From positions 129,964-150,934 of the forward strand of contig MNCI01022504.1 of NCBI GenBank assembly GCA_015680685.1: DNA of 20,971 nt. The letters are read 5' to 3'. Under the pieces are notes generated by a model. The model saw only the letters and a program-made list of their open reading frames with translations, had not been told where the DNA came from and made no database searches. The position numbers were made by a program, and so were the translations under genes. Below, piece after piece: positions 6,380 to 16,952 of this stretch. Numbering within the stretch: position 1 is the stretch's first letter; each line of letters starts with the position of its first letter. Source of the DNA: Gnetum montanum. Taxonomy: Eukaryota; Streptophyta; Gnetopsida; Gnetales; Gnetaceae.

Positions 6380-9045
6380 GAGATCATAAACTCTCCATGC
6401 TAATGAACCAATGTTTGATGGAATCAACATGTTCCATCAACATGGCAACTGTGGAAACATCTTATTTACTTTAACATACCACACCGAAAATTTCCTTCTC
6501 TCCTATTTGAATGCTTTAGCCTTCTCTCATAATTCATGATAGTCTAATAATCTTTTGGCTAGGTTTTCCAGTACATCTTTTTGCCCTTGGTAGCTAGTAT
6601 TTATTGATTCTAGTTTAGAGTTTGCCACCTGGAGTTTCTATAAAGCATCTTTATGATCTACAAACTTTTTCTCATACAAAGCATATGTGACTGCTACTTG
6701 CTGTTCTATCTCATTTTTGGGCCTACATGTTGTTAACATGCCCAAGTTAGCATAATAGAGGTTAGCTAATCCCATATACTCTTTTAGGTCCTTGATCTAT
6801 AGGTCTTTATTTTTCACTTCCACTTGGTTGACTAGGGCATAACTATCTAAGATGGGTTGCTAGTTAGGATTTTGTGTTGAATATTGTTGATTGTAACTTT
6901 TGCCATTTGGATCTCTTTTTTGTTGATCTTCTTGTACGTGCCCACTTGATCATGAAAGTGTTCCTTGAGCCTTTCATGTTTCTTTGCATCATTTTTCCAT
7001 GTGTTGATTTCAATTGCTAACTTTTGAAAAATGGCACATACCTCCTCCATTGAGAGGATTCTATTTTCTCTTATGAGGTGGCTAATATCCTAGTTGACCC
7101 TCATCAATTGTTCCCTTAACTAGTGGATGCTCTCCTACAAGCTATTTTTTGCTTCTCTATAGTGGTCAACATCATGTTATTAGCAGCAAGTTATTTATTT
7201 TCTTCTTAGACTATGATAAGTGCCTTGACATGTGCATATGTTTGTGCTTCAGCTATAGAGGCATTCCATATTGCTTTCTCCTTCTTAGTTGCTAGTCATT
7301 TATTTTGCTTGATTAGGTGATTTATTTGCCCTATTTTGAATTACTCTATTTGGTTAGATGCAGTAAATTATGCTGGATCTTTTTGTTCATCTCTTAGGGC
7401 TACAAGCTCTTCTTGTAATATCAGAATTTTTGTTTTCGCATGCTCTTCTCAGGTCTCTTTCATGATCAATTTTCCTTTAGTAGTGATGAGTTCAAACTGT
7501 ACTGCATTGTCATCACTTGTAATGTTGAAAAATGTTGTCATGACTTTCCCAATTTGCAATAGTCTATTGAGCACATCCTCATGATTAGCAGGAGTCATTG
7601 AGGTTCTAGGTAACATTTGAACATCTTTGGCTCTAGTTAAATTTGTCGATGGTACAATAGGGACATTGAAAGATTCCTTGATGTTATCAGTTAACACTTT
7701 TGTTACTCCCACTACATCTTGGTGCTGGATTACCACTATTGTGGCTCCTCTTTAGCCTCTAACACCACTTGGAATAATGTAGCATTCTCAAAGACCTGTT
7801 GTAACCATTGTGCCTCTTCTTTTGACTGTAATGAGATCTATCGACTTGTTGGATTTGCTGAAACTATGGGTTGGACAACACTATTGATAACTTTATAAAT
7901 ATTGGCCTCCTCCCTTGTTCCCTAGCTAATTATTTCTGCAATCTATTACAAATGACTCATCAACAGTTTATAATTTGGTAGCAACGATGTTAGAACTTGC
8001 TATTGTTGCTATTCCTGTTGTTGCTCTTGTTGTTGGCTATTGGGCCTTACTTACGGTTGTTGCTACTGCTATTATTGTTGCTCTTATTCTTGATCCTCAC
8101 CATGGTCTTTCCTTGGTGGTGCTAATTTGAGCAATTTAGTGTATAAAACATATTAGGCCCTCTTGGGAACATCCTTGGTATATCACAGGATTTTGGCTCA
8201 CCTACATAACTTCCTAATAAGGTAATGGAATGAGAGTTTTGGTTTCCTTACCTTCCACTCTTCAAACTACCTTTAGATTTCCATAAAGTAAAGCTGTGCA
8301 ATATTGGCATTATATTTGCCTATTAAGATCGTACTTCCTCTAGCTGCATAAGTGGATAATTGATTGAGTTCTTTAGTTGGGAATAAGTGACAAGTGCCAA
8401 TTTTGAAGTAGATTCTCTCTTCTAGAGTTAGCTCATTATAGCCATTATCTTCGTTTGTCATATGCTCATTTCAACCATATTTTTCTGGTATTAGGATCAG
8501 ATTGGGTGGATAGATGTGCTACCCTTGCCTCTTCATTGGGTATAATCAAAGCTTTTGCAATTACCTTGATTGAGAATGAAACTAAGAATGCTCCAATGTT
8601 TACTATAGTTTTTTCTTTTTTGTTGTGCCAAAATTGATAGGTCTCTCCAAGGTACCATTTGTCATTCTATGATAATGTCAATCATAACGATGATGCTTGG
8701 AGTTGCATCCTTCTCACTTCAAGAACAAATTCCATGAATAGGCCAAAGTTCATCTCCACAATGATTGTGGTCAAGATGGATCTTTCTTGAATAACTTAGA
8801 GGCAATCATGTGACAACGTGAGGTGTTGTCCTTGAACTTGTGGATCTTGTGCCTTTTCTTGGGTTGATTATCTTATAGCAAGAGTTTTTTGATGAATGCT
8901 AAATGATTAGGCTTCCTACTCCTCATGCTTTGGTTCTTCTCCTCCAGTTCGGCCTCTACCGTAGCCTCCTTATCATTTGCTTGCTCCTTGTGAGGGTCCT
9001 CCTTGTGCTCCTCTCTTTAGGATCATCTGCAATCATTAAGCAATT
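6380..9045 (-). pseudogene. Decayed accessory gene: Gln-rich coiled-coil protein
   Basis: Read from 9045 down, three stages are seen. First, a charged segment (PHKEQANDKEATVEAELEEK, about 9030-8970). Second, a mixed domain from about 8780 to 8110, with IAKALIIPNEEARV, LTLEERIYFKIGTCHLFP (8430-8375) and ANIAQLYFMEI. Third, a run rich in Gln codons (7998-8092), followed by a long heptad-like helical part: SKEEAQWLQQVFENA, TKVLTDNIKE (7690), FQKLAIEINTWKNDAKKHER (7030-6970) and KLESINTSYQGQKDVLENL (about 6600). Open pieces are 8273-8461, 7449-7736 and 6847-7050, in different frames; breaks are mainly TAA, TAG and TGA where Gln or Trp/Arg codons would be expected, plus frameshifts. Some 850 codons are involved. 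It is in the same orientation as LTR B and ends about 300 bases before it. The middle domain recalls the N-terminal plant-transposon-protein domain found in some Athila-like elements, but this is a tentative resemblance. Function unknown. Confidence 0.5.
7998..8092 (-). repeat. CAA/CAG run coding Gln-rich tract
   Basis: On the minus strand this is a near-continuous run of CAA, CAG, GAG and TAA/TAG codons. TAA and TAG are one transition from CAA and CAG, so the stops probably arose from Gln codons. It separates the N-terminal domain of the accessory protein from its coiled-coil part. Confidence 0.6.
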
Positions 9046-9278
9046 AGGAATCATTAGAAGATGTTCTCTAATTTTTATAACTCCCCTCCTTTCTCATACT
9101 TTTAGTTAGATTAAGTTCTTAGTTACTAGGATTGCAGAGTTAGAAAAGTTTTGCAAAAAGTTATCCCATAAGTGTTAATTTCATTATAACCCCTCACAAT
9201 TGCTCATTTTTCCCTTATATATGCTCATATTGTTGGTTATGGTTGCTTAAGAACATTATTTGAGTGCTTTGACATCAA

Positions 9279-10134
9279 TGTGTTGGATTATTCCTTAAAA
9301 ACTTCAACTTTCACTTCATACAAATCACAGGCGTTCACGTGCGATCTGGTCAAATCCTACAGACTTTAATTACCAAGTATGCTAGAGCTAAATAATGAGT
9401 TTGTGTTGTCTGTTCATTGTGTTCCCAGCTCACTTGTGAAATGCAAGTGTATGGTTAAGTGTGACTAAGGCATAAGATTTTTATCATTTTATGTTTTATC
9501 AATTTTATCACCTAAAACAATAATGAAAGTGAGAATAATTAAATGCTAAGTGAACTATTGTCTAATTTAGCCTAACATAAGTAATCGTCCCTACTTCTTG
9601 GACACATCTTGAACTTGATGTAAACACTACTAGGTTGTCAAATGCTAATTATTTCTGAGCTACCAAGTGTCACACATATGTTTGAAGGGGTTGTGCTTGT
9701 GTATTTTAATTAATTTCTTAATTAATCAAATTAATTGCTGAATAAATAACATTAAATGTAGACTACATGAAATCACAATGTATAAATGCATAAAGAAAGA
9801 AAGTCTCAAGTGCTGCAAGGATGAATCAAAGAGCTCACCTTTATTTCCAACACAATGGTGTGTTTAGGTACATCAATGCTTGAATAAAGATCCAATTACA
9901 CTTAAACCTCCTGTTGTGGGAACTTGGAGAATATTTTAACTCTCAAATGAACAAACTATAAGAATTTCGCTAGTTGATTGGAAAAAAACTCTCTTGAATT
10001 GTGTGCCCAAGGGTTGTATTTATAGGCCCAGGAATACCTTGTAATATCACATACCTAACATCACATCTTGGGCTGCGATATCACATACTCAATATTGTGT
10101 ACCTAATATTGCAGCTGTAAAACACAATTCATCA
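9279..10134 (-). mobile_element. LTR C (3' LTR)
   Basis: It matches LTR D closely from about 9321 to 10134. The outer 40 bases are poorly conserved, so 9279 (TGTGTTGG) is only the likely start. The right end is AATTCATCA, followed directly by TACCCCCATG, the complement of the polypurine tract. The U3 part (10040-10110) carries ATATCAC and ATATTG motifs that are degenerate versions of the GATATC palindromes. Confidence 0.75.
10017..10024 (-). promoter_or_regulatory. TATA box of LTR C
   Basis: TATAAATA on the minus strand, followed by CAACCCTTGGGC, as in LTR D (17699-17706). Confidence 0.6.
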
Positions 10135-10143
10135 TACCCCCAT
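10135..10143 (-). other. Polypurine tract of the C-D element
   Basis: Minus strand ATGGGGGTA immediately before the LTR start TGATGAATTG. The identical core GGGGGTA abuts LTR B. It defines LTR C as the 3' LTR. Confidence 0.65.
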
Positions 10144-10845
10144 GACTGAATAAAAAATTTTCCTTGAGTATAGAAGAAGAAGAACAAGTCCCTTACAAAA
10201 TATATTAGGAGGTATGGAATGTTTAACTGACATGCATAGTGACACAAAGGAAACAAACAAATAAAAAACTGTCTAAGCATACATCATTACAATTGTATAC
10301 AAAATTGGGTGTTCATGACAACATGAAAGAACACCTTCGGATCTAAGGAACATCCAACCCCTCTTAGCAACAGAAGAATGAGGGAGAGGTAGAAGAGATC
10401 CAATGGTCATGAACAATCTCCCATGAGTGATATTGTTGCATCATCCTTGGTGAAGACAATCCTACTTTCAGTCCATACTTTCCACTGCAATCACAACAAA
10501 ATCAAGGATTAGTATATAAAGTGTAACATATAGTGGTTAAATCCTTATCTCGTTAGTGGTTATACCTAGCTAAGTTATGATTGTGGCAGATTTGTTGCTT
10601 AATAATGTTAGTGGTAAGACTGACAAATGGGTTAGGTAAGAGAAGTGATCTATAAAATTTAGAAAAATCTTAACATGAGGAATATTGAAAGAGGGTATAG
10701 AAGTTCACAACAATAAAAAGAAAAGATTCACTAAATGCAGTTGTGAAGATGTGCATAATTAGATGACATTGATGGGGTAAATAAAAAGAATTTGATTGTA
10801 TAAATTTTTAAGGTTAAAGAAATTAACTTAACCAAACCAAAAGAT

Positions 10846-10930
10846 ATGCAAGTGGGTCCTTCTCAAAGAAGGCACAGGCCTTTTATGCCCTTGCGTAACT
10901 TCAAACCAAGGAGTCCATGGGCTCCGTGAA
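10846..10930. repeat. Conserved noncoding block, copy 1
   Basis: It matches 17985-18070 across about 80 bases, including CAAGTGG, TCCTYCYCAAAG, AGGC and TATGCCCTTG or AATGCCCTTG. It is better conserved than the DNA around it in both elements, which suggests a functional noncoding signal in the ancestral element or simply a chance island of slower decay. Confidence 0.55.
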
Positions 10931-11347
10931 TGATTAATGGTTATAGAAAGTTAAGTACAAAAACCTAGAAGTAACTAACTGAGAATCCTAACACATCAAA
11001 CCAGAATATCGAAAAAAAACATGAAATTAGCAATGAGGTGAGACATGAAAAGCATAGATGAATAAGAGAGAGAATGGAATGGAGTTCCTAATTATGGTCA
11101 CATGAAGTCCCTTGTGGAGTTTGTGATTAAATAACTTGGTAGTATCCATCCTTAGTCCAAACCAAAATCAACCACTTTCAATGACTTTGCATTGACATTC
11201 TAAGGCTAGTTCATCCCCTAAGACACAAGAATGCTTTCGCAAAACAACCATCATTCCAAATTGGAGAAGAAGTAGGAAGTGAGAAAGGGCCTTAGTTAGA
11301 GGAGACAAGACAACTCCCATAACTAGTGCTTGTAGCCCTTTTATTTG

Positions 11348-11519
11348 GTCTAAGGGGTGTGCTTTGAATTCTCATATTTTTTTAAAATGGAAATCACACC
11401 ATACAAAGATCCATGCATTTTTGCATTTATTTTGTCTAAGGGGTGTGCTTTGAATTCTCATATTTTTTTTAATGAGGACCACACCATGCAGGGACTTATT
11501 CGACTTCCTGTTGTGGAAT
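11348..11519. repeat. 86-base tandem duplication
   Basis: The sequence beginning GTCTAAGGGGTGTGCTTTGA at 11348 recurs at 11434, with about 36 identical bases and then CACACCAT in both. The near-perfect match in a heavily decayed element indicates a duplication more recent than the insertion. Confidence 0.8.
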
Positions 11520-11924
11520 GACATGGAACAATGAGAAGTTCACAAGAACACCCCCGCACACAAGAAAATGGAAAAGCACAAAGATACTATATTCTTTTGA
11601 AAGCACACCTTGTCCAAACCTTTGAATCCTTCCTAATTCTAGAAACTACACAAGTCACAAATTTATTAAAGTTGTATTAATGAAAAAGGAACTACACATT
11701 TCCAAAACAAGAAAAATCTTAAAGTGTGTGGATGGGTGGATGATGTGGACTCACTACCTATTAGATGAAAAGAAACCATGTCCTAGTTGTGAGTAACAAC
11801 ATTCAAAGTTAGAAACCAAACATCAACAATCAAATCACAAATGATACAAACCACTATCGAGTAGCACATTACCATTGTATCTGGCACCTTATTAGCAAAA
11901 AGAGTAGAAAATTACACCAAAAAT

Positions 11925-12095
11925 GAGAAAATATAAAAGAAAGTAAAAGATATTCAAGAAATATTAAATATACTAACAATGGTGTAAATAAAAAACTTAG
12001 AAAAGATCAATAACCTAAAAAACAAAAAGATGTAAAATAAAGAATATGAAAAAAAAAGTTATAAAATAAAAAATATGTAAAATAGAAAGTTGAAA
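11925..12095. repeat. A-rich low-complexity run
   Basis: Loose repeats of AAAATATAAAAGAAAGT-like sequence. A longer equivalent is at 18955-19215 in the neighbouring copy, in the same position between the last coding remnant and the noncoding region. Confidence 0.6.
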
Positions 12096-12117
12096 GACTA
12101 AGGAGCTACTTAAAGTG

Positions 12118-13212
12118 TCAGTATGGGCAGCCATCTCCATAACAACTATGTTGGAAGGAGAAGATCCAAAAGATTAAGCATGGTTGTCCATCTTGCGAGG
12201 TGTCTGTTGAGTTAGTTGGCTTGGGCTCATGGAAAAGTTTTAGTTGTTGGATATTGACTAATTGCTTCTTATCTAGGCTATTAGTTTTATATATGATCAT
12301 GGCCCCAAATGAAAAAGTCTCTTTGATTATGTAAGGCCCTTCCCACAACATTTGAAACTTGGTTTGTTAAGGTACGTGTGCGAGATTCTAGTAGAGAAAC
12401 TTGTCTCCTAGTTGAAATTTGAATTTTCTTATTTTGAGGTCATAGCATTTCTTGTTGAATGCCTTATGCACTTTTTTGAATGATAGGGCCATTAATCGAT
12501 TTTCATCTAGAAATTTGAGGTTCATTAATCTTTCCTTTTGTGCTAGACTTAGATCTATGTCAAGGTCACATGTTGTAGAGAGTGTACAAAGCTCAAATTG
12601 AATGGGCAGTGTTAGCAGTTTTTTGTACATGAGCTCATAGGGAGAATAACCTATGGGAAGCTTCCATGTGGAGTGATAGGCCCAAAGAGCATCATTTAGT
12701 TTGGTGCTCTAGTCCCTTCAATACTTTCTTATAATGCATGTTAGAATTTTCATAATTTTCCAATTAGTGACTTCTGCTTGATCATTGGCTTGAGGGTGAT
12801 AAGGTGTTGTAAGTTTGTGCTCAACCTCGAAGTGCTACATACGTTTTTAGAAAGTGACACCTGTGAGATAAGTTCCATTATATGAAATTAATGCTCAAGG
12901 CACACCAAACCTATTTATGATTATCTATTGTAAAAACTGAGTAGTAGTAGTGGATGTATAGTTGGTGATGGTTGTTGCTTCTACCCACTTAGTGCAATAG
13001 TCAACCGCAACTATTAGCTACACCTTTCCATTTGACATAGGTATGATGGGACCCATAAAGTTAATGCTCCAAATATCGAATGGATAGAGAGGTTGAATCC
13101 ATTGTTGTGGCACCTCCATTCAAGCTGTCATTCCACCATCTCTTTGACAATGATCATAAGTGTAGACAAACTAGTGTGTATCTTTGAAGATTTTTGGCCA
13201 GTAATATCCTGC
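12118..13212 (-). pseudogene. Ty3/gypsy integrase, N-truncated and inactivated
   Basis: Integrase joins retroelement cDNA to the host chromosome. From 13212 down the sequence shows AGYYWPKIFKD and DHCQRDG, the second half of the HHCC zinc-binding domain; the HH half is missing and one Cys is Tyr. The catalytic core follows: PFDIWSINFMGP (13085-13045), VAVDYCTKWVEA (13000), SYNGTY (12885-12870), TPYHPQANDQAEVTN (12800-12766). The usual first Asp is Asn (13060-13062) and the second is Tyr (12880-12882); the Glu at 12772-12774 is kept. Then PYELMYKKLLTLPIQFEL (from about 12645), LDIDLSLAQKERLMNLKFLDE-like sequence (12560), FQLGDKFLY, and the GPY module WEGPYIIKETFSFGA (12342). Open pieces are 12388-12630 and 12118-12351. 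No chromodomain follows. It is clearly non-functional. Confidence 0.85.
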
Positions 13213-13500
13213 ATAAATGAATCCCGCCTTGAGGAGTTGCTCAATCTCCTCTTTCACAATCTACTTTAATTTGGGATTCAATTGTCATTGTAGATATTAT
13301 TTCAGTTTAATGGTAGGGTTAGTGTATATCTAGTGCTGGCATATTCTTAGATCTATTCCTATGAGCTCAGAATATGACCAGGCAAAGGATGCTGACCATT
13401 TTTCCACAACATTCATCAACATCTTCTTTTTTCTTGCAACAAGTTTCGCATTAATAATGATCAACTTTTCATTTTTAATAATACATATTTTATTCTAGTC
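13213..13500 (-). pseudogene. Reverse transcriptase N-terminal stub
   Basis: This holds only the linker before reverse transcriptase and its first residues. Seen on the minus strand: EPLELKTLPTRIKYVLLK (about 13535-13480), WSASFAWSYSELIGIDLRI (13410-13350), NPTIKLK, then VKEEIEQLLKAGFIY, which ends at 13213. In intact Ty3/gypsy elements the last motif is followed by the RT palm with its YVDD-type site, connection and RNase H, about 1.8 kb. Here it runs straight into integrase AGYYWP with the frame kept. Stops are present before and after. RT and RNase H activity must therefore be absent. Confidence 0.8.
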
Positions 13501-13689
13501 GGTAGTGTCTTTAATTCAAGGGGTTCTTGTTTGAAATTGTCAGGAATCTCTAACTCTCCCTAATTAATATCATCATTTACTCCCTCGAAGAGCTGGTGAT
13601 GAACTTGCTCGAGTTTACCTATACTTGCAACATAATCACATGTTAGGCCCTTAGTAGGTTCCATGCACAATGTATTATTACTAGAATCA

Positions 13690-14215
13690 GCTATCAGCCA
13701 CTAGGTGCCTTCTTGTTTTGTGGCTGCCATGTATAGACATCTTTGGATTTCAATTTTCAATGCACACTACTTGCATGCAGAGATAGATGTTTGTCTCACT
13801 AACTATAGCTTCTGCACACAATGGCACCCTAAATTGTTGTATGAAATACATGGAACCCTCTTCTTCTCAATCTTTCCAAATTTATTTTCTTTGAATATCT
13901 CTAAGAAAAAATATCTAATGTCAATTTTGGCATCAATAGTGCTTAACCACACCCTTCCCATAATAATTGGGAAGTTTCCCTTGTAGTTCTCCACCTTGAT
14001 TACTAGAAAGTCAGTAGGATATGACCACCCACAAATGGTGGTCATGATATCTTCTACCAGTCCCAATGGAACAGTGATGGGGTGGTCTACCAACTCCAGC
14101 TTGATGTTGCTCTTTTTTAAGGGAGAAAGGTTTCACGTAGTGTACATCTCATGAGAGATTAGATTACTAGAGGAACTAAAGTCAAGAGGAGCTTTACAAG
14201 GCTCATTTCCAACAA
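13690..14215 (-). pseudogene. Retroviral-type aspartic protease
   Basis: The protease cuts the Gag-Pol precursor. The active-site region is at 14175-14183 within KAPLDFSSSSNLISHEMY, where the usual D-S/T-G-A/S is D-F-S-S, so the Gly is lost. Downstream come LVDHPITVPLGLVEDIMTT, FLVIKVENYKGNFPIIMGR and VWLSTIDAKIDI (about 13930), the latter matching the conserved I-I-L/M-G-R-x-W/F-L flap-to-C-terminal motif. The open part 13803-14093 lacks stops. The same frame continues from gag (15293) through protease to about 13475 with stops mostly at former Gln or Trp codons, so gag, pro and pol were probably one reading frame. A paralogous copy at 19690-20060 keeps DSG. Confidence 0.8.
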
Positions 14216-16561
14216 TTTGCAAATATACTAAGGGACTTCTGGAATTAGGTAACTTCCTTGGCAAGTTATCGGCTCGAATCTAATTAGATATAGCATGGGT
14301 CAACATCACAGTATGAATTCAAGAGGGATTTTGGTTTGAAGGGGACTTGGATAAAGGTGATGAAGAGAAAAGTGGAGGAGAAAGGCCACCAACCACTAAT
14401 GTGTTTGAGGGCTTTAGTGGACTACGAGGTTGGAAGAAGGGTCTTTTCTTTGATTGTGGTTTCAACCCACTTGGCTGGCTGACTGGTTACAAATTAATTG
14501 CACTCATAGCATTTTTTTACTATGGTTGGGTAGGTAATTCACTTTGCATGGATAGAGTAGGTGGTAGTTGTACAAGAGGCAGAGGAGTAGGTGTAGGAAC
14601 ATGAGGAGCATGAGGATAGTAAGTGGCATCCCTCCTTGCATATGATAGTTGGTAAACTTTAGGAGGGTAGTGGTGAGGTTGGTAAGTAGCAACATGACCA
14701 AAAGAGTCCCATGGAGATGAAGGTTGCTGAACACAATAACCATAGGGATCTGGTTGCTAGTAGGGGTATTACTATCTTGTAGGTGCCAATGCCCATGATT
14801 GTGATTGTTGCCACTGCTGGTACAATTTATAAGATTGTGGTGGAGTTCCACTTGGATAATACTGCTGTGATTTGTGGAACTGTTGAAAGTTGCCTTGTGG
14901 ATAAGGTAATCTTTTGGGTGTTTACCTTTGTGTAAGTTGTGGATGTAAGGCATACACCCTAGATTCTTGCAAGTGTGACACAATTGAATAGCATCCCCTG
15001 AGATGTTCATACTGGTAGATGTCACACCCACCATTATCATCTAATTTCTTGTCTACAATTGTTTCTATTGTAGCTATCTTACCCTTACCCTTGGATATGG
15101 CATGTTTAGCTTCCTTATGTCTTTGGTGCTCACGCTCATCACTTTGTTCCTTGGACTCTTTAACAATTTTTAAAATAGCTTGAAACTTATTATCCATGGA
15201 GTCCCATAATTGGTCAACCTTAGCCATAATTCTGGAGTGGCAAGGTTTTATGATTAGCCACCTCATTTCTCGTTGACTCATCTTCATTGTCACAAAATCG
15301 AACCCCCCTTTTATAAATGGAAGGGTCTCTGTTGTATTCCTTTACAATTTCTCGCTTTCTCAATTCTCCCTCCTCCCTAACTACCTGCTCAATTAACTTT
15401 TGAATTCAACAGGTGCTTAACTCTATCAATCTCCCTTGAGCATAGACACTAAGGATTTTTCTTGTTTTGGATCACATCTTGTCTATAATATGGCAGAGTT
15501 GATCAAGCTAAGAATATCCATGGCTAGCACACTTATGCAACAGAGAGTAGTATTGGCTAATAGTAGCATCTAAGGACCCATGGTTTTGTTGTTTTCATCC
15601 TTGGTTTTGCTTCCTCAGGTTGGACACTCAGGAGTATGTTTGATATTTGTCATTAAACAATTCTAACATTGTACTCCATCACCTGATTAATTTCGATTCC
15701 AAGGATCGGTACCAGTTTTCTACTTCATTAATGAGTGTTTTTGGAAATAATTTCAACTTCTACCAATCATTCTCAATATTTTACAAGGCACATGCATCCT
15801 GGAAGGCTTAGAGATGATTTTGTAGATTTGTGTCATAGCCACTCTAAAACCAAGGGATTTTTTTCATGTCTAGCCTCTTTATTTTGCTATCCTTTACATG
15901 CCTTGCTGGAATCCTCATGGCCTTTGCAATGTTTAACATGCTTCGAGTGGCAAGTAGAGGTTCATCAAGGACATAGTGATGGTGCCTACAATGTTCTCTA
16001 CTAACCCTTCTTTCATAGTGGTGGGTCTCTCTAGATCGTCCATGCCTCTGATCACGATTGTCTCGATAATATTTTCTGTTGTTTTGGTCCCATTGATCAC
16101 CTCCATCATGATCATTCCCTCTACAACCACGATTTGAGCCAAATGAAGAAGAAGACGATGATGAAGGGGAAGAGGAAGGAGGGCTTGCATCATGTCGATG
16201 CGTACTACCTTCTCTTTTATGATTGCAACCACAATCATGATCATAAATTTCACTTATCTGTTTGTCATGACTTGCTTCTCTAGATTCATTTTTGTCATTA
16301 GATTTGTTCTAACCATAACTAAGATCATGAATTGTGGATTTTACATTTTGCTTGAGGGCCTCCTTGACCAAAGTTAAAGAGAGGAGTGTCACCAAAGGAA
16401 AAGTCCCTAGAGAAGTGTTCACCTCCATCCAATAGGCCAAGTGGAGGTGGAAAAGTGTTTGACCTCTTGCCCTTCAAAAGCTCATGTTGTTGCTCCAATT
16501 GACAATCCCTTAACCTTTGCGCTTCAGTGGGATGGTAATACCTTGAATCGGGATCTCGCAT
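14216..16561 (-). pseudogene. gag: gag of the C-D element
   Basis: Gag forms the particle that packages element RNA. The likely start is near 16561 (open piece MRDPDSRYYHPTEAQRLRD, 16325-16561). Then Arg/Asp-rich sequence (16150-16000). The Retrotrans_gag core is at 15830-15690: AFQDACAL, then KLFPKTLINEVENWYRSL, with a stop at codons where Tyr or Gln would be expected. Next a helical, Lys/Glu-rich part (IMAKVDQLWDSMDNKFQAIL, open 14922-15293) and a zinc-knuckle remnant CDIYQYEHLRGC (14991-15026) with one Cys changed to Tyr. The C-terminal part (14920-14250) is rich in Pro, Gln, Tyr and Ser, including QQYYPSGTPPQSYKLYQQ. Frameshifts lie upstream of 15293. The Pro/Gln part has a homologue at 20290-20745. 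Confidence 0.75.
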
Positions 16562-16952
16562 CTCATGCTTCCCATGAATATGTTGAAGTCCATGTTATGT
16601 AAGCATTAGCTGAAGCATAACTAAAACAAATCAATCTGGTGGCAACACAATGTTGCCTTCCATGTCGTGGCATTGCAAGATTTCATCTTGATGTAAGATG
16701 AAGGTAAAGTTTGGTACATACTCATCAAGATGAGCATATACCACTTGGTATTGTTGAGGCACTTAGTCTGTCCTGGGTAGAGATAGGCTCTTGTGAGAAG
16801 AAGAAATTTTATATTAGTGAATTTATATGCAGTGTGTGGTTAAGATTTAATTTAGTTATAATAATAATTTTTTTTGTAAGATTTGACCTTAGAATTTGAA
16901 CAATGAAGTTACTAAGTTTCACTAAGTTTAGATAGCGCATGTAGAACTAAAG

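Larger units (their letters stand above)
10144..12110. other. 3' noncoding region of the C-D element
   Basis: About 2 kb without a convincing protein frame lies between the end of integrase and the polypurine tract. It holds a conserved block (10846-10930), an 86-base tandem duplication (11348-11519) and an A-rich low-complexity run (11925-12095), each annotated separately. Parts recur right of LTR D in the same order (17985-19215), for example GGATGGATGATATGG-like sequence at 18815 and at 11735. Confidence 0.6.

Noticed and set aside
7336-7584. 82-codon plus-strand open frame
   Set aside because: It is the antisense of the better supported minus-strand coiled-coil frame at 7449-7736; composition is Ser/Cys-rich as expected for a shadow.
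8903-9109. Leu-rich plus-strand open frame resembling a membrane segment
   Set aside because: It is antisense to a Glu/Lys-rich minus-strand frame of the accessory gene; Glu and Lys codons read backwards give Leu and Phe.
9258-9277. Primer-binding site left of LTR C
   Set aside because: Only 7 of 18 positions match the tRNA-Asp end, no better than expected once transitions are allowed; not enough to call LTR C a shared 5' LTR.
10089-10280. 63-codon minus-strand frame with hydrophobic stretch
   Set aside because: It spans the polypurine tract and the LTR C edge, so it cannot be a conserved gene of the element.
14504-15040. 178-codon minus-strand open frame, the longest here
   Set aside because: It overlaps the gag C-terminal part in another frame. 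The frame giving the Pro/Gln-rich sequence, though broken by stops, is the one conserved in the second gag copy, so the longer open frame is a shadow.
15933-16253. 106-codon minus-strand Met/Ile-rich open frame
   Set aside because: It shifts against an Arg/Asp/His-rich gag reading in the same place; the Met/Ile bias fits an off-frame reading of GAT and CAT codons.
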